Positions 44,929 to 53,069 of a stretch of DNA of 64,000 nt are shown here, piece by piece. A program made the position numbers and the translations under genes. This DNA is from Flavobacterium psychrotolerans (GTDB taxonomy: Bacteria > Bacteroidota > Bacteroidia > Flavobacteriales > Flavobacteriaceae), in the NCBI RefSeq assembly GCF_003097635.1, contig NZ_QCZI01000011.1, positions 62,001 through 126,000 on the forward strand, given 5' to 3'. Under the pieces are notes generated by a model that saw nothing but the letters and a program-made list of their open reading frames with translations, had not been told where the DNA came from and made no database searches. The number at the start of each line of letters is the position of its first letter. The stretch's first letter is position 1.

Positions 44929-45852
44929 ATGAAGTACCTAAAACTCATTCGATACCAAAACCTACTCATGCTAGCTTTCATGCAGTTGATTTTCCGTTTT
45001 GGATTTTTGAAACAACAGCATATTTATTTGTCATTGGCCAATTGGCAGTATGTCCTTTTTGTTTTATCAACAGTTTGTATTGCTGCTGGTGGCTACATCA
45101 TTAACAACATCTATGATGTGGATACTGACACTGACAACAATCCTGGAAAAGTGATTATTGGCAAAACCATTTCAGATACTTTGGCTTATAATTTATATGT
45201 GGGTTTTACCATTATTGGTGTTGCAATTGGCTTTTATTTATCGAATGTCATTCAAAAACCAAGCTTCGCATCCCTATTTATTCTTATTGCCGCAACATTA
45301 TATCTTTATGCGACGAGTTTAAAACAAAGTTTGCTTATTGGTAATATTATTATTGCTGTATTGCTTTCTATGAGCGTCATAATCATTGGTCTTTTTGATT
45401 TGTATCCAGCTACTTACGAAGGAAATCAGGAAATAATGGGTTTGATTTTTGGAATACTCTTAGATTATGCCATTTTTACATTTATTATCAATTTCATTCG
45501 TGAAATCGTGAAAGATTTGGAAGATGTAAACGGGGATCATAACCAAGGAATGAGAACTTTGCCCGTTGTTTTAGGAGTGGCAAGAACCACTAAACTGGTT
45601 TTTATATTGAGTTTTATTCCAATAATTTGTATCGTCTATTACCTTAATTTTTACGTTTTTGGAGGCGGATTATTATTGAGTACCGTTTACGGACTTATTT
45701 TTATTCTTGCTCCACTCATCTATTTTACAATTAAAATAGGGTCGGCCAAGAAACAAAGCGACTTTCATCATTTGAGTTTGGTTCTGAAGTGGATTCTTTT
45801 CTTTGGCATACTTTCCATTGCCATAATTTCTTACAATATGAAACACAACTAA
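44929..45852 (+). CDS. UbiA-family prenyltransferase (GGGP-synthase-like)
   Basis: A 307-residue membrane enzyme with about nine helices. The first prenyl-diphosphate motif is NNIYDVDTDTDN and the second is DLEDVNGDHNQG, each providing aspartates for magnesium. Bacteroidota homologues are often labelled geranylgeranylglycerol-phosphate geranylgeranyltransferase, from similarity to the archaeal ether-lipid enzyme. The bacterial substrate is not established and a quinone or other lipid acceptor is possible. Adjacent genes (kdsC-like, maf) do not define it. Confidence 0.88.
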   Translation: MKYLKLIRYQNLLMLAFMQLIFRFGFLKQQHIYLSLANWQYVLFVLSTVCIAAGGYIINNIYDVDTDTDNNPGKVIIGKTISDTLAYNLYVGFTIIGVAIGFYLSNVIQKPSFASLFILIAATLYLYATSLKQSLLIGNIIIAVLLSMSVIIIGLFDLYPATYEGNQEIMGLIFGILLDYAIFTFIINFIREIVKDLEDVNGDHNQGMRTLPVVLGVARTTKLVFILSFIPIICIVYYLNFYVFGGGLLLSTVYGLIFILAPLIYFTIKIGSAKKQSDFHHLSLVLKWILFFGILSIAIISYNMKHN

Positions 45853-45928
45853 AAAAGTATTTCAAATCCTATTAAGGAACATCCGGATTCTATATTCCAT
45901 AAAAAAACACTCCTTTATATAAAACATC

Positions 45929-46516
45929 ATGCTAAAAGAAAAATTGAAAAACATCAAGATAATTCTTGCTTCGGGATCGCCAAGAAGGCAACAGTTTTTC
46001 AAAGATCTGGATTTAGATTTTGAAATTCGATTGAAAGAAATTGAGGAAATCTATCCGCCAAATCTCATTGAAGAAGATATTACTGATTATTTGGCAGTTT
46101 TAAAAGGAGATGCTTTTGAAGGGGAATTGCAGGAAAATGAGATCTTGATTACTAGTGACACCATTGTTTGGCATGAAAAAAAGGCATTGGGCAAGCCTAA
46201 AGATTATGAGGATGCTTTTTTGATGTTGCAATCCTTATCGAACAAAACCCATAAAGTGATTACATCCGTTTGCTTTAAAACCAAATACAAAACCGAAGTG
46301 ATTTCAGAAACCACCAAAGTAACTTTTCATCCGCTTACCGACTCCCAAATAAAATATTATCTGGACCATTACCAACCCTTTGATAAAGCAGGAAGTTATG
46401 GAATTCAGGAATGGATTGGTTTTGTAGGGGTAGCCAAAATAGAAGGCTCCTACCCTAATGTCATGGGCTTACCGGTGGATAAAGTATATCAATATCTTTC
46501 TGATTTTAAGAATTAA
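45929..46516 (+). CDS. maf: Maf-family nucleotide pyrophosphatase
   Basis: A 195-residue house-cleaning enzyme that hydrolyses non-canonical nucleoside triphosphates. Motifs are ILASGSPRRQQFFKDL near residue 12, the catalytic ITSDTIVWHEKKALGKPKDYEDA segment and KAGSYGIQEWIG. The YhdE-type branch (dTTP/UTP) is suggested by IQEW, but the specificity is not certain. It is the last gene of the group starting at 43595. Confidence 0.94.
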   Translation: MLKEKLKNIKIILASGSPRRQQFFKDLDLDFEIRLKEIEEIYPPNLIEEDITDYLAVLKGDAFEGELQENEILITSDTIVWHEKKALGKPKDYEDAFLMLQSLSNKTHKVITSVCFKTKYKTEVISETTKVTFHPLTDSQIKYYLDHYQPFDKAGSYGIQEWIGFVGVAKIEGSYPNVMGLPVDKVYQYLSDFKN

Positions 46517-46666
46517 AAATAATTCACCCTATAATAACCGTTAATTATGCAACTTATAACAGAAATGATATAAGAGATAATTAATGATTAAGCCGCAAAT
46601 TTGTTTGTTGCATGTTTAGCTATTTATTAAGATTATTTAATACTAGTTCAATGGCAACATCCATTT

Positions 46667-47872
46667 ATGAATGACATCGCTAAATTGCCCTTTTACGTCA
46701 AACTTTGCTTTACGCTATTGAGTTTAATTGGACTTACCTTTATTGTTTATATTGGTAAAGACATATTGACTCCTATCATGATGGCCTTTTTATTTGCCAT
46801 ATTATTAAGACCCGTTGCGCTTTTTTTTAAAACCAAATTGCGTTTTCCACACGTTATTGCAGTAATGGTTTCCGTAATATTATTTGTTATCCTTATCGTA
46901 GGGATTTTTATGTTTATTTCGTTTCAAATCAGTGACATCGCTAGTGATTTTGATAAAATTGAAAGGAACATCAACATTCACGTCGTTAATATTGAACAAT
47001 TCATAAAGGAAAATTTCAATTTAAGCACCCGTGAGCAAAGGAGATACCTTAATGATGCCACTGACAATTCGATGCAAACAGGTAAAGCAATGATTGGAAG
47101 TACCATTGTCTCCTTTACGGATATGATTTTAAACCTCACGCTAATTCCAATTTATACATTCCTTATCCTATTGTACAGAACGCATTTCATTTTATTTCTG
47201 TCCAAATTATTTAAAGAAAAACAGCAACACGTTCTACAAGATATTTTATACCAAATAAAAGTTGCCGTAAATAGTTATATCATAGGCCTAATTATAGAAA
47301 TGATTGCGGTTTCCGTTTTAACCACTATTGGGCTTACGTTTATAGGCGTTCAGTATGCTATTTTATTAGGGATTATCACTGGAATTCTGAATTTGATTCC
47401 GTACATCGGGATACTTTTTGCGGGATTTCTGACCATAGTTGCCTCATTGAGCGGCACTCCGGATCTTTCCATAATTATTGGGGTTATTGTAGTAAATGTA
47501 GTGGTACAACTCATAGACAACAATGTTCTTGTCCCGTTAATTGTGAATTCAAAAGTCGAAATAAATGCTTTTGTTTCTATTGTTGGAATTATCATTGGCG
47601 GATCAATTGCAGGGATATCGGGGATGTTTTTGGCAATTCCGATAATTGCTGTCCTTAAAGTCATCTTTGACAGAATAAATGGGTTAGAGCCATGGGGATA
47701 TCTGATGGGTGATGATTTACCCAAAACCTATAAATGGCATAAAATAAAATTCCCGCTTTATGATTTCGAAAATTCAAGTCATTCCACAACCGTGACAGCA
47801 AATATTCCAACACCTGTTTTTACGGAAACCCAGAGTAGCAAAGCAGAGACAGATTCCTTTACAGGCAACTAG
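46667..47872 (+). CDS. AI-2E family transporter (PerM-like)
   Basis: A 401-residue polytopic membrane protein of the AI-2E/PerM family. It has paired N-terminal helices, a soluble segment (about residues 95-150) and a C-terminal bundle with GIITGILNLIPYIGILFAGF and PLIVNSKVEINAFVSIVGIIIGGSIAGISGMFLAIPIIAV. Some members export autoinducer-2, others are sodium/proton antiporters, and the role here is open. The last 45 residues are hydrophilic. It precedes the mla genes by 24 bases and may be co-transcribed with them. Confidence 0.9.
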   Translation: MNDIAKLPFYVKLCFTLLSLIGLTFIVYIGKDILTPIMMAFLFAILLRPVALFFKTKLRFPHVIAVMVSVILFVILIVGIFMFISFQISDIASDFDKIERNINIHVVNIEQFIKENFNLSTREQRRYLNDATDNSMQTGKAMIGSTIVSFTDMILNLTLIPIYTFLILLYRTHFILFLSKLFKEKQQHVLQDILYQIKVAVNSYIIGLIIEMIAVSVLTTIGLTFIGVQYAILLGIITGILNLIPYIGILFAGFLTIVASLSGTPDLSIIIGVIVVNVVVQLIDNNVLVPLIVNSKVEINAFVSIVGIIIGGSIAGISGMFLAIPIIAVLKVIFDRINGLEPWGYLMGDDLPKTYKWHKIKFPLYDFENSSHSTTVTANIPTPVFTETQSSKAETDSFTGN

Positions 47873-47896
47873 TAATTTAATTAACAGGCTATAAAA

Positions 47897-48733
47897 ATGG
47901 AAAAAACAGTACCAATAAAGACGTTAAAAGAATATGCACGAAACAAAACCATTGACTTGAGTGATCAAACTATTCAAAAAAAGAATAAACTCACCGTCTT
48001 TTTTAATAATGTTGCCGATGTTGTAATATTTATCGTTGATATCATAAAAAATACTTTCAGGAGAGGATTTGAATTTAAGGAATTTCTTAAACAATGTTTT
48101 TTGACAGGAAATAAATCACTTGCATTAATATCTATCACAGGAATTGTGATTGGATTGGTATTAACAATTCAATCTCGGCCCATATTAATCAAATTTGGAG
48201 CTGTAACCATGTTACCCGGAATGGTGGCCGTATCTCTAATTAGAGAAATGGGACCGGTAATAACCGCATTAATTTGTGCCGGTAAAATTGGCTCTAGCAT
48301 TGGAGCAGAATTAGGTTCCATGCGTGTTACCGAACAAATTGATGCTATGGAAGTTTCATCGACCAATCCCATAAAATTTTTAGTGGTGCCCAGAGTTTTA
48401 GCCACCACGCTAATGATTCCATTGTTAATCCTTTATGCCGATGCTTTAGGGATTTTAGGAAGTTGGATTGGAGCAAATATTAAGGGAGATGTGAGTTTTG
48501 TGCTGTTCATTGCTCAAGCTTTCGGAAAAGTGGAATTTATAGATTACATCCCTGCAATCATCAAATCCTTCTTTTTTGGAGCTGTCATAGGACTAGTGGG
48601 CTGTTACAAGGGATTTAATGCCGGAAGAGGGACTGAAAGTGTGGGAATTGCAGCGAACTCATCGGTGGTGATGGCTTCCCTACTCGTGATTATTGTAGAT
48701 TTAATTGCGGTTCAAATAACAGATATGCTATGA
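47897..48733 (+). CDS. mlaE: MlaE-type ABC permease (phospholipid transport)
   Basis: A 278-residue permease of the MlaE family. A hydrophilic leader of about 45 residues precedes the family core (LISITGIVIGLVLTIQSRPILIKFG, SLIREMGPVITALICAGKIGSSIGAELGSMRVTEQIDAMEV, GCYKGFNAGRGTESVGIAANSSVV). With MlaF and MlaD it should move phospholipids between the membranes to keep outer-membrane asymmetry. It overlaps mlaF by 4 bases (ATGA). Confidence 0.93.
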   Translation: MEKTVPIKTLKEYARNKTIDLSDQTIQKKNKLTVFFNNVADVVIFIVDIIKNTFRRGFEFKEFLKQCFLTGNKSLALISITGIVIGLVLTIQSRPILIKFGAVTMLPGMVAVSLIREMGPVITALICAGKIGSSIGAELGSMRVTEQIDAMEVSSTNPIKFLVVPRVLATTLMIPLLILYADALGILGSWIGANIKGDVSFVLFIAQAFGKVEFIDYIPAIIKSFFFGAVIGLVGCYKGFNAGRGTESVGIAANSSVVMASLLVIIVDLIAVQITDML

Positions 48734-49512
48734 TAAAATCAGACAAAAAAAATAGTGAAACCGTTATAAACATTGATAACCTGAATAAAAAATTCGGAAC
48801 CCTTGAAGTGTTAAAGGATGTTTCTTTGCAACTCTTTAAAGGAGAAAACCTAGTGGTACTAGGGAAATCCGGCACTGGAAAATCGGTGTTAATAAAATGT
48901 ATTGTGCGCTTATTGGATTCAAATTCCGGGAAAATAAATGTCCTGGGAGAAGAGGTCAACAGCCTTAAAAAACACCAAATACACGAACTCCGAAAAAAAA
49001 TTGGGTTTCTATTTCAAGGAGGCGCTTTGTATGACTCCATGACTGTAAGACAAAATCTGGAATTTCCGCTGCGCAGGATTAGAGCCGATTTATCTGAAAA
49101 AGAAATTGACGACAAGGTAAAGGAAGTATTGGAAAATGTGGGTTTGCCGGATGCAATAAATAAAATACCCTCAGAACTTTCAGGCGGAATGAGAAAGAGA
49201 ATTAGCTTGGCCAGAACCATAATTGTTGATCCATCAATCATGCTTTATGACGAACCCACAACCGGTTTAGATCCTATTACTTCGCATGAAATTAGTATGC
49301 TTATTAATGAAATACAAAAAAAATACAAAACGTCATCCATCATCATCACGCACGATATTGAATGTGTCAGAACGGTGGCTAACAGAATCGTGATGCTTAA
49401 AGAAGGGCTAATATACAAAGAGGGAAATCTTCATGATTTCGAAAATTCATCCGACGAGTTGATACACTCCTTTTTTAAAAATCAAAATAGTAAAACCACA
49501 AAAAACATATAA
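48730..49512 (+). CDS. mlaF: MlaF-type ABC ATPase
   Basis: A 260-residue ABC ATPase. Walker A is GKSGTGKSVLIKC, the Q-loop LFQGGALYDSMTVRQNLEFPL, the signature LSGGMRKRISLARTI, Walker B IMLYDEPTTGLDP and the H-loop ITHDIECV. GALYDSMTV is typical of the MlaF branch. It energises the MlaE permease and overlaps its gene by 4 bases. mlaD starts 1 base after its stop. Confidence 0.94.
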   Translation: MIKSDKKNSETVINIDNLNKKFGTLEVLKDVSLQLFKGENLVVLGKSGTGKSVLIKCIVRLLDSNSGKINVLGEEVNSLKKHQIHELRKKIGFLFQGGALYDSMTVRQNLEFPLRRIRADLSEKEIDDKVKEVLENVGLPDAINKIPSELSGGMRKRISLARTIIVDPSIMLYDEPTTGLDPITSHEISMLINEIQKKYKTSSIIITHDIECVRTVANRIVMLKEGLIYKEGNLHDFENSSDELIHSFFKNQNSKTTKNI

Positions 49513-49513
49513 T

Positions 49514-50224
49514 ATGGAAACACATACCCCACAATTTAAATTTCGTCTCGGATTATTCATTATAATAGGAATTGGTTTATTTGTTTTAGGAATTTTCATC
49601 ATTGGAAAACAAAAAAACCTTTTCAATCCTGTTTTTAAACTGAGAGCCAATTTTCATAATATAAGCGGACTACAAGTTGGTAATGCCGTACGCTTTTCGG
49701 GTATTAATATTGGAACGGTTGACAACATCCGAATAATAAATGATTCAACTGTAAAAGTGTCTATGCTCATCAAAAAAGAGGTACAACAATTTATAAAATC
49801 CGATAGCGAGGCCGGAATTGGTTCTGAAGGAATCATAGGAGACAAGATGGTGATAATCTCACAAGGAAACCTAGCATCAGCGACTGTAACAGACAATCAG
49901 AAAATCGATTCGACAGAGCCAATAGAAACGGATGCTATCATGAAAAGTCTACAGATTACCGCCAACAATGCCGCAATTGCAACCGATGAAATTGTATCGA
50001 TTGTAGCTAAAATTAATAAAGGAGAAGGAACATTAGGAAGATTGATTCAGGATAAAAAGATGGCTGAAAATATTGACCAAACCATTAACAACTTAAAAAA
50101 GAGCAGCAAAGGCTTGAATGAAAATATGGAAGCCGCCAAGCATAATTTCCTTTTTAGAGGGTATTTTAAAAAGAAAGAAAAGGAAAAAGAAGCTGAGAAA
50201 GAGGCTCAAAAAAACAAAAAATAA
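49514..50224 (+). CDS. mlaD: MlaD-type MCE protein
   Basis: A 236-residue protein with one N-terminal membrane helix (about residues 12-34), an MCE domain (about 42-120, FHNISGLQVGNAVRFSGINIGTVDNI, GSEGIIGDKMVIIS) and a helical, lysine/glutamate-rich tail. It forms the periplasmic ring that hands lipid to or from MlaE. The lengthy charged C-terminus is usual in Bacteroidota. No mlaB or mlaC gene is present in the cluster, so soluble-carrier functions must be elsewhere or unnecessary. Confidence 0.92.
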   Translation: METHTPQFKFRLGLFIIIGIGLFVLGIFIIGKQKNLFNPVFKLRANFHNISGLQVGNAVRFSGINIGTVDNIRIINDSTVKVSMLIKKEVQQFIKSDSEAGIGSEGIIGDKMVIISQGNLASATVTDNQKIDSTEPIETDAIMKSLQITANNAAIATDEIVSIVAKINKGEGTLGRLIQDKKMAENIDQTINNLKKSSKGLNENMEAAKHNFLFRGYFKKKEKEKEAEKEAQKNKK

Positions 50225-50294
50225 ATTCTGAAATCGAATTCTGTTCTTGCTTAAATCGTAAATTTATAGTGCCAACCACTAAATACAAAAACTC

Positions 50295-50519
50295 ATGCAA
50301 AGCGAAAAAGATATAAACTCAAAAATTCTTGAAATCACGATGTTAATTCAAAACAAATATCCTGAATTATCCAAATATTTAATTGAAATGCCTGTGACCA
50401 TTCCTATAGATAAAAATCCCAAAATAAACTCCGAGTATCTTCAAAAATACTACGATTCATTAGATCAACTTTTGAAAAAATACATCTTGGAACATCCCAA
50501 CACGCATCCTTTATTGTAA
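50295..50519 (+). CDS. Small cytoplasmic protein of unknown function
   Basis: A 74-residue helical protein with acidic and hydrophobic residues alternating (INSKILEITMLIQNKYPELSKYL, YLQKYYDSLDQLLKKYILEHPNTH). No signal peptide or known motif. It starts 70 bases after mlaD and is followed by a terminator, so it is probably the last gene of the mla operon. Its coding potential is supported by normal codon use and position. Confidence 0.7.
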   Translation: MQSEKDINSKILEITMLIQNKYPELSKYLIEMPVTIPIDKNPKINSEYLQKYYDSLDQLLKKYILEHPNTHPLL

Positions 50520-50550
50520 ATCAATCGATTAAGAATCAAACTGTGATTTT

Positions 50551-50592
50551 AAACCTGATTTACTCATTGCCATTGTGTAAATCAGGTTTTCG
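50551..50592 (+). terminator. Terminator of the mla operon
   Basis: The arms AAACCTGATTTAC (50551-50563) and GTAAATCAGGTTT (50577-50589) are exact 13-base reverse complements with a 13-base loop, followed by T. Confidence 0.87.
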
Positions 50593-50712
50593 CTTTTAAT
50601 AAAACGGGTGTGAATGTTGCAACTATTACAAGAAAAAGTGTAACAAATTAGCTCTTATTCTATCGCATCTTTGTAATGTGAAACAGAACTCACACTTATA
50701 ACCCAAATAAAA

Positions 50713-51150
50713 ATGAAAAAAACAATTGTAACTTTTAGCTTTCTCGCTTTTACAACTTTTACTTTTTTGACAAGTTGCAAGAACAATGAAACTAAAATCG
50801 AAGATGCTCAAGAAAATGTGTTAGATGCCAAAAAGGATTTGGTAGAAGCAAAACAAGATTCTTTATCCGATTATGAATCTTTTAAAACTAAAATTAATGA
50901 GAAAATCGCGGCCAACGAAGTTAAAATTACAGATCTAAAAATAAAAGCAATTGACGGAAGTAAAGCGGCTAAGGCCAAGTATAACGAAGCCGTAGTTGCA
51001 CTTGAAGAAAAAAACATTGAATTAAAAACAAAAATCAATACCTATTCTGAATCCAGCAAAGAAGCATGGGAAGTGTTTAAAAAAGACATGAACAAAACCG
51101 CTGATGATTTAGAAAAAGAATTTGACGAATTTAAAAGTAAAAATAAATAA
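50713..51150 (+). CDS. Coiled-coil lipoprotein
   Basis: A 145-residue lipoprotein with lipobox TFLTSC (C22). The mature part is almost entirely heptad-like helix with many Lys/Glu/Ala (ENVLDAKKDLVEAKQDSLSDYESF, KYNEAVVALEEKNIELKTKIN). Such proteins in Bacteroidota resemble YtfJ/Lpp-like envelope stress lipoproteins in style, but no function is known. It is the first gene of a five-gene + strand group. The likely promoter near CGCATCTTTG (50664-50673) is one base from consensus. Confidence 0.85.
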   Translation: MKKTIVTFSFLAFTTFTFLTSCKNNETKIEDAQENVLDAKKDLVEAKQDSLSDYESFKTKINEKIAANEVKITDLKIKAIDGSKAAKAKYNEAVVALEEKNIELKTKINTYSESSKEAWEVFKKDMNKTADDLEKEFDEFKSKNK

Positions 51151-51177
51151 CACTAATTAAGTTAAAAACAATAAATT

Positions 51178-51828
51178 ATGAAAACGATATTAAGATCAAT
51201 TGCCGTACTGTTTACAATTTTTGCTACTACAAGTGGATTTTCACAAACAGCAGGTACAACTAGCGATGATACTAGATATGACTTCAAAATTGGGGTAAAA
51301 GCCGGTCTAAACGTCTCAAATGTTTATGATGAGCAAAATAATGATTATGTTGCAGAAAACAAAGTAGGTTTTGTAGGAGGTGGATTTTTGTCAATTCCTA
51401 TTACTAAATTTGTAGGATTTCAACCTGAAATTTTATATTCTGAAAAAGGGTTTAAAGCGACTAAAAGTACTATTTTAGGCAACTATGAATTTACAAGGAC
51501 TTCCACCTATTTGGATATTCCATTGCAACTTCAAATAAAACCAATTCCGTTTGTTACTATTCTTGCGGGTCCTCAATTTTCTTATTTGCTGAAAACTAAA
51601 AATGACTTCAACGGGAATATTACATCTACTGAAGAAGAGAATATTAACAGCGAAAATTACAAGAAAAATATTTTTGGTTTTGTAGTAGGTGCCGACGTCA
51701 ATGTGAATAATTTCATCATCTCAGGTAGAGCCGGTTGGGATATCAGTAAAACCGATACCAATGGAGATTCATCTAAACCAAGATATAAAAACCAGGTATT
51801 ACAAGTTACTTTAGGGTATGCTTTCTAA
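51178..51828 (+). CDS. Outer-membrane beta-barrel protein (porin-like)
   Basis: A 216-residue protein with signal peptide (ending GFSQ near residue 23) and an 8-strand-type barrel: alternating segments KIGVKAGLNVSNVY, GFVGGGFLSIP, FQPEILYSEKGFKAT and a C-terminal strand ending VTLGYAF. PorT/OmpX-like, widespread in Bacteroidota. Function unknown. It follows the lipoprotein gene by 27 bases. Confidence 0.88.
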   Translation: MKTILRSIAVLFTIFATTSGFSQTAGTTSDDTRYDFKIGVKAGLNVSNVYDEQNNDYVAENKVGFVGGGFLSIPITKFVGFQPEILYSEKGFKATKSTILGNYEFTRTSTYLDIPLQLQIKPIPFVTILAGPQFSYLLKTKNDFNGNITSTEEENINSENYKKNIFGFVVGADVNVNNFIISGRAGWDISKTDTNGDSSKPRYKNQVLQVTLGYAF

Positions 51829-51879
51829 CAATTAGAAAGATTTCTATCAAATAAAATTTAAATTTAAATAATAATTATT

Positions 51880-52158
51880 ATGGACACAGGAAAAGTAGTT
51901 TTAGGAGCATTAGCAGGATTGGCAACAGGTGCAATTTTAGGAATTTTATTCGCACCGGATAAAGGAACCAATACCCGAAAAAAAATTGCCGACAAAGGCA
52001 GAGACGCATCAGATAGTTTGGTTGACAAGTATAATGAAGTCATTAATTCTCTGTCTTCTAAGCTGGAAAAAGCAAAAAATGAGGGATTGAATTATTTTGA
52101 GGATGGAGAAGAGTTAGTGAAAAATGCTAAAAGCAATATTTCAAACCACCTAAAATAA
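51880..52158 (+). CDS. YtxH-domain protein
   Basis: A 92-residue protein with a glycine-rich membrane segment (VVLGALAGLATGAILGILFAPDKGTNTRKKI) and a basic, helical tail. YtxH proteins are general-stress-associated in Firmicutes, and homologues occur with holin-like proteins in Bacteroidota, as here. It probably sits in the inner membrane. Confidence 0.9.
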   Translation: MDTGKVVLGALAGLATGAILGILFAPDKGTNTRKKIADKGRDASDSLVDKYNEVINSLSSKLEKAKNEGLNYFEDGEELVKNAKSNISNHLK

Positions 52159-52167
52159 TCTAAAATC

Positions 52168-52530
52168 ATGAAAAATAAAGTGATATTAATAGAAATGCTT
52201 ATTGAAAAGGCAGAGCAATATGGTAAAACCAGTATTGAACTCTATAAATTGAAAGCCATTGACAAATCTACCGACGTTTTTGCCTCATTAGCGTCACGTA
52301 TTGTCATTGTTGTTATTATTGCTTTATTTTTCATTTTATTTACTATAGGAATTGCTTTATATCTAGGTGATTTACTAGGAAAATCGTATTATGGTTTCTT
52401 TGCAGTTTCAGGCTTTTATGGGCTTGTTGCAATCGTGTTGTATGCCATTAGGAAACAGGTTTTGGAAGAAACTTTCAACAATTACATCATCAATCAAATT
52501 TTTAAAGAAAAGGGAAATGCAAGTAATTAA
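52168..52530 (+). CDS. Holin-X-like membrane protein
   Basis: A 120-residue protein with two central membrane helices (about 47-73 and 80-100) and charged ends. The pattern fits the phage holin family often called holin superfamily III/Holin-X, which is not necessarily phage-related. No phage genes are nearby, so a house-keeping or stress role is more likely. It starts 10 bases after the YtxH gene. Its last 14 bases overlap the next gene. Confidence 0.82.
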   Translation: MKNKVILIEMLIEKAEQYGKTSIELYKLKAIDKSTDVFASLASRIVIVVIIALFFILFTIGIALYLGDLLGKSYYGFFAVSGFYGLVAIVLYAIRKQVLEETFNNYIINQIFKEKGNASN

Positions 52531-52906
52531 CAATAATAAATCTTTAGCGGAAGCCATTGCTTTGTTGGAGAATGTTCAGCAATCTGAAGGGAATTTATTG
52601 GTGCAACATTTTAAATTTACAATTCATAGTTTAAATCCTTTAAACATGATTAAGGAAAAATTCAATGAAACTATTTCGTCCCCAAATTTAAAAAACAAAA
52701 TTATACAGGAAACAATTGGATTGGCTACTGGCTTACTCACAAATAAATTAATTCTTGGATCCTCTAATAACATCGTAAAAAAAGTTTTGGCAACTGTTGT
52801 GCAAACTGGCATTGCCCGAATGTCGGAAATAGATCCAAAATCAGTTAAAAAAAATGGGATAACTTTTTTACAAAATGTTTTATCTAAAATGAAGATAAAC
52901 GGATAA
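52517..52906 (+). CDS. Protein of unknown function, YtxH/holin operon partner
   Basis: A 129-residue protein starting MQVINNNKSLAEAIALLENVQ. The sequence is helical with HFKFTIHSLNPLNMIKEKF and a small-residue run (ATGLLTNKLILGSSNNIVKKVLATVVQTGIARMS) that could lie in or on a membrane. The frame is open 42 codons further upstream but only inside the holin-like gene, so the ATG at 52517 is the better start. No function recognised. Overlap suggests coupling to the preceding gene. Confidence 0.8.
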   Translation: MQVINNNKSLAEAIALLENVQQSEGNLLVQHFKFTIHSLNPLNMIKEKFNETISSPNLKNKIIQETIGLATGLLTNKLILGSSNNIVKKVLATVVQTGIARMSEIDPKSVKKNGITFLQNVLSKMKING

Positions 52907-53069
52907 AATAGCATCCTTACCCCTATTTTGTCATCTACAATTCATTTTAATCTGTTTTTATTGTAACTTTATGTGTTTACGTTCAAATGCCCTGAATCCA
53001 ATACTATATCAATAGAAAAAACCAAACCGTTAGTATCCTAAAATCACTAATGAATTATCTCTTTTTATA

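Noticed and set aside
46651..46674. 7-codon frame (ATG to TGA) overlapping the AI-2E-family start
   Set aside because: Could be a leader peptide, but it is too short to judge, has no unusual codons, and such frames occur by chance.
52168..52530. Holin-like gene as evidence for a prophage
   Set aside because: No integrase, capsid, tail, lysin or terminase gene is nearby; the neighbours are envelope proteins.
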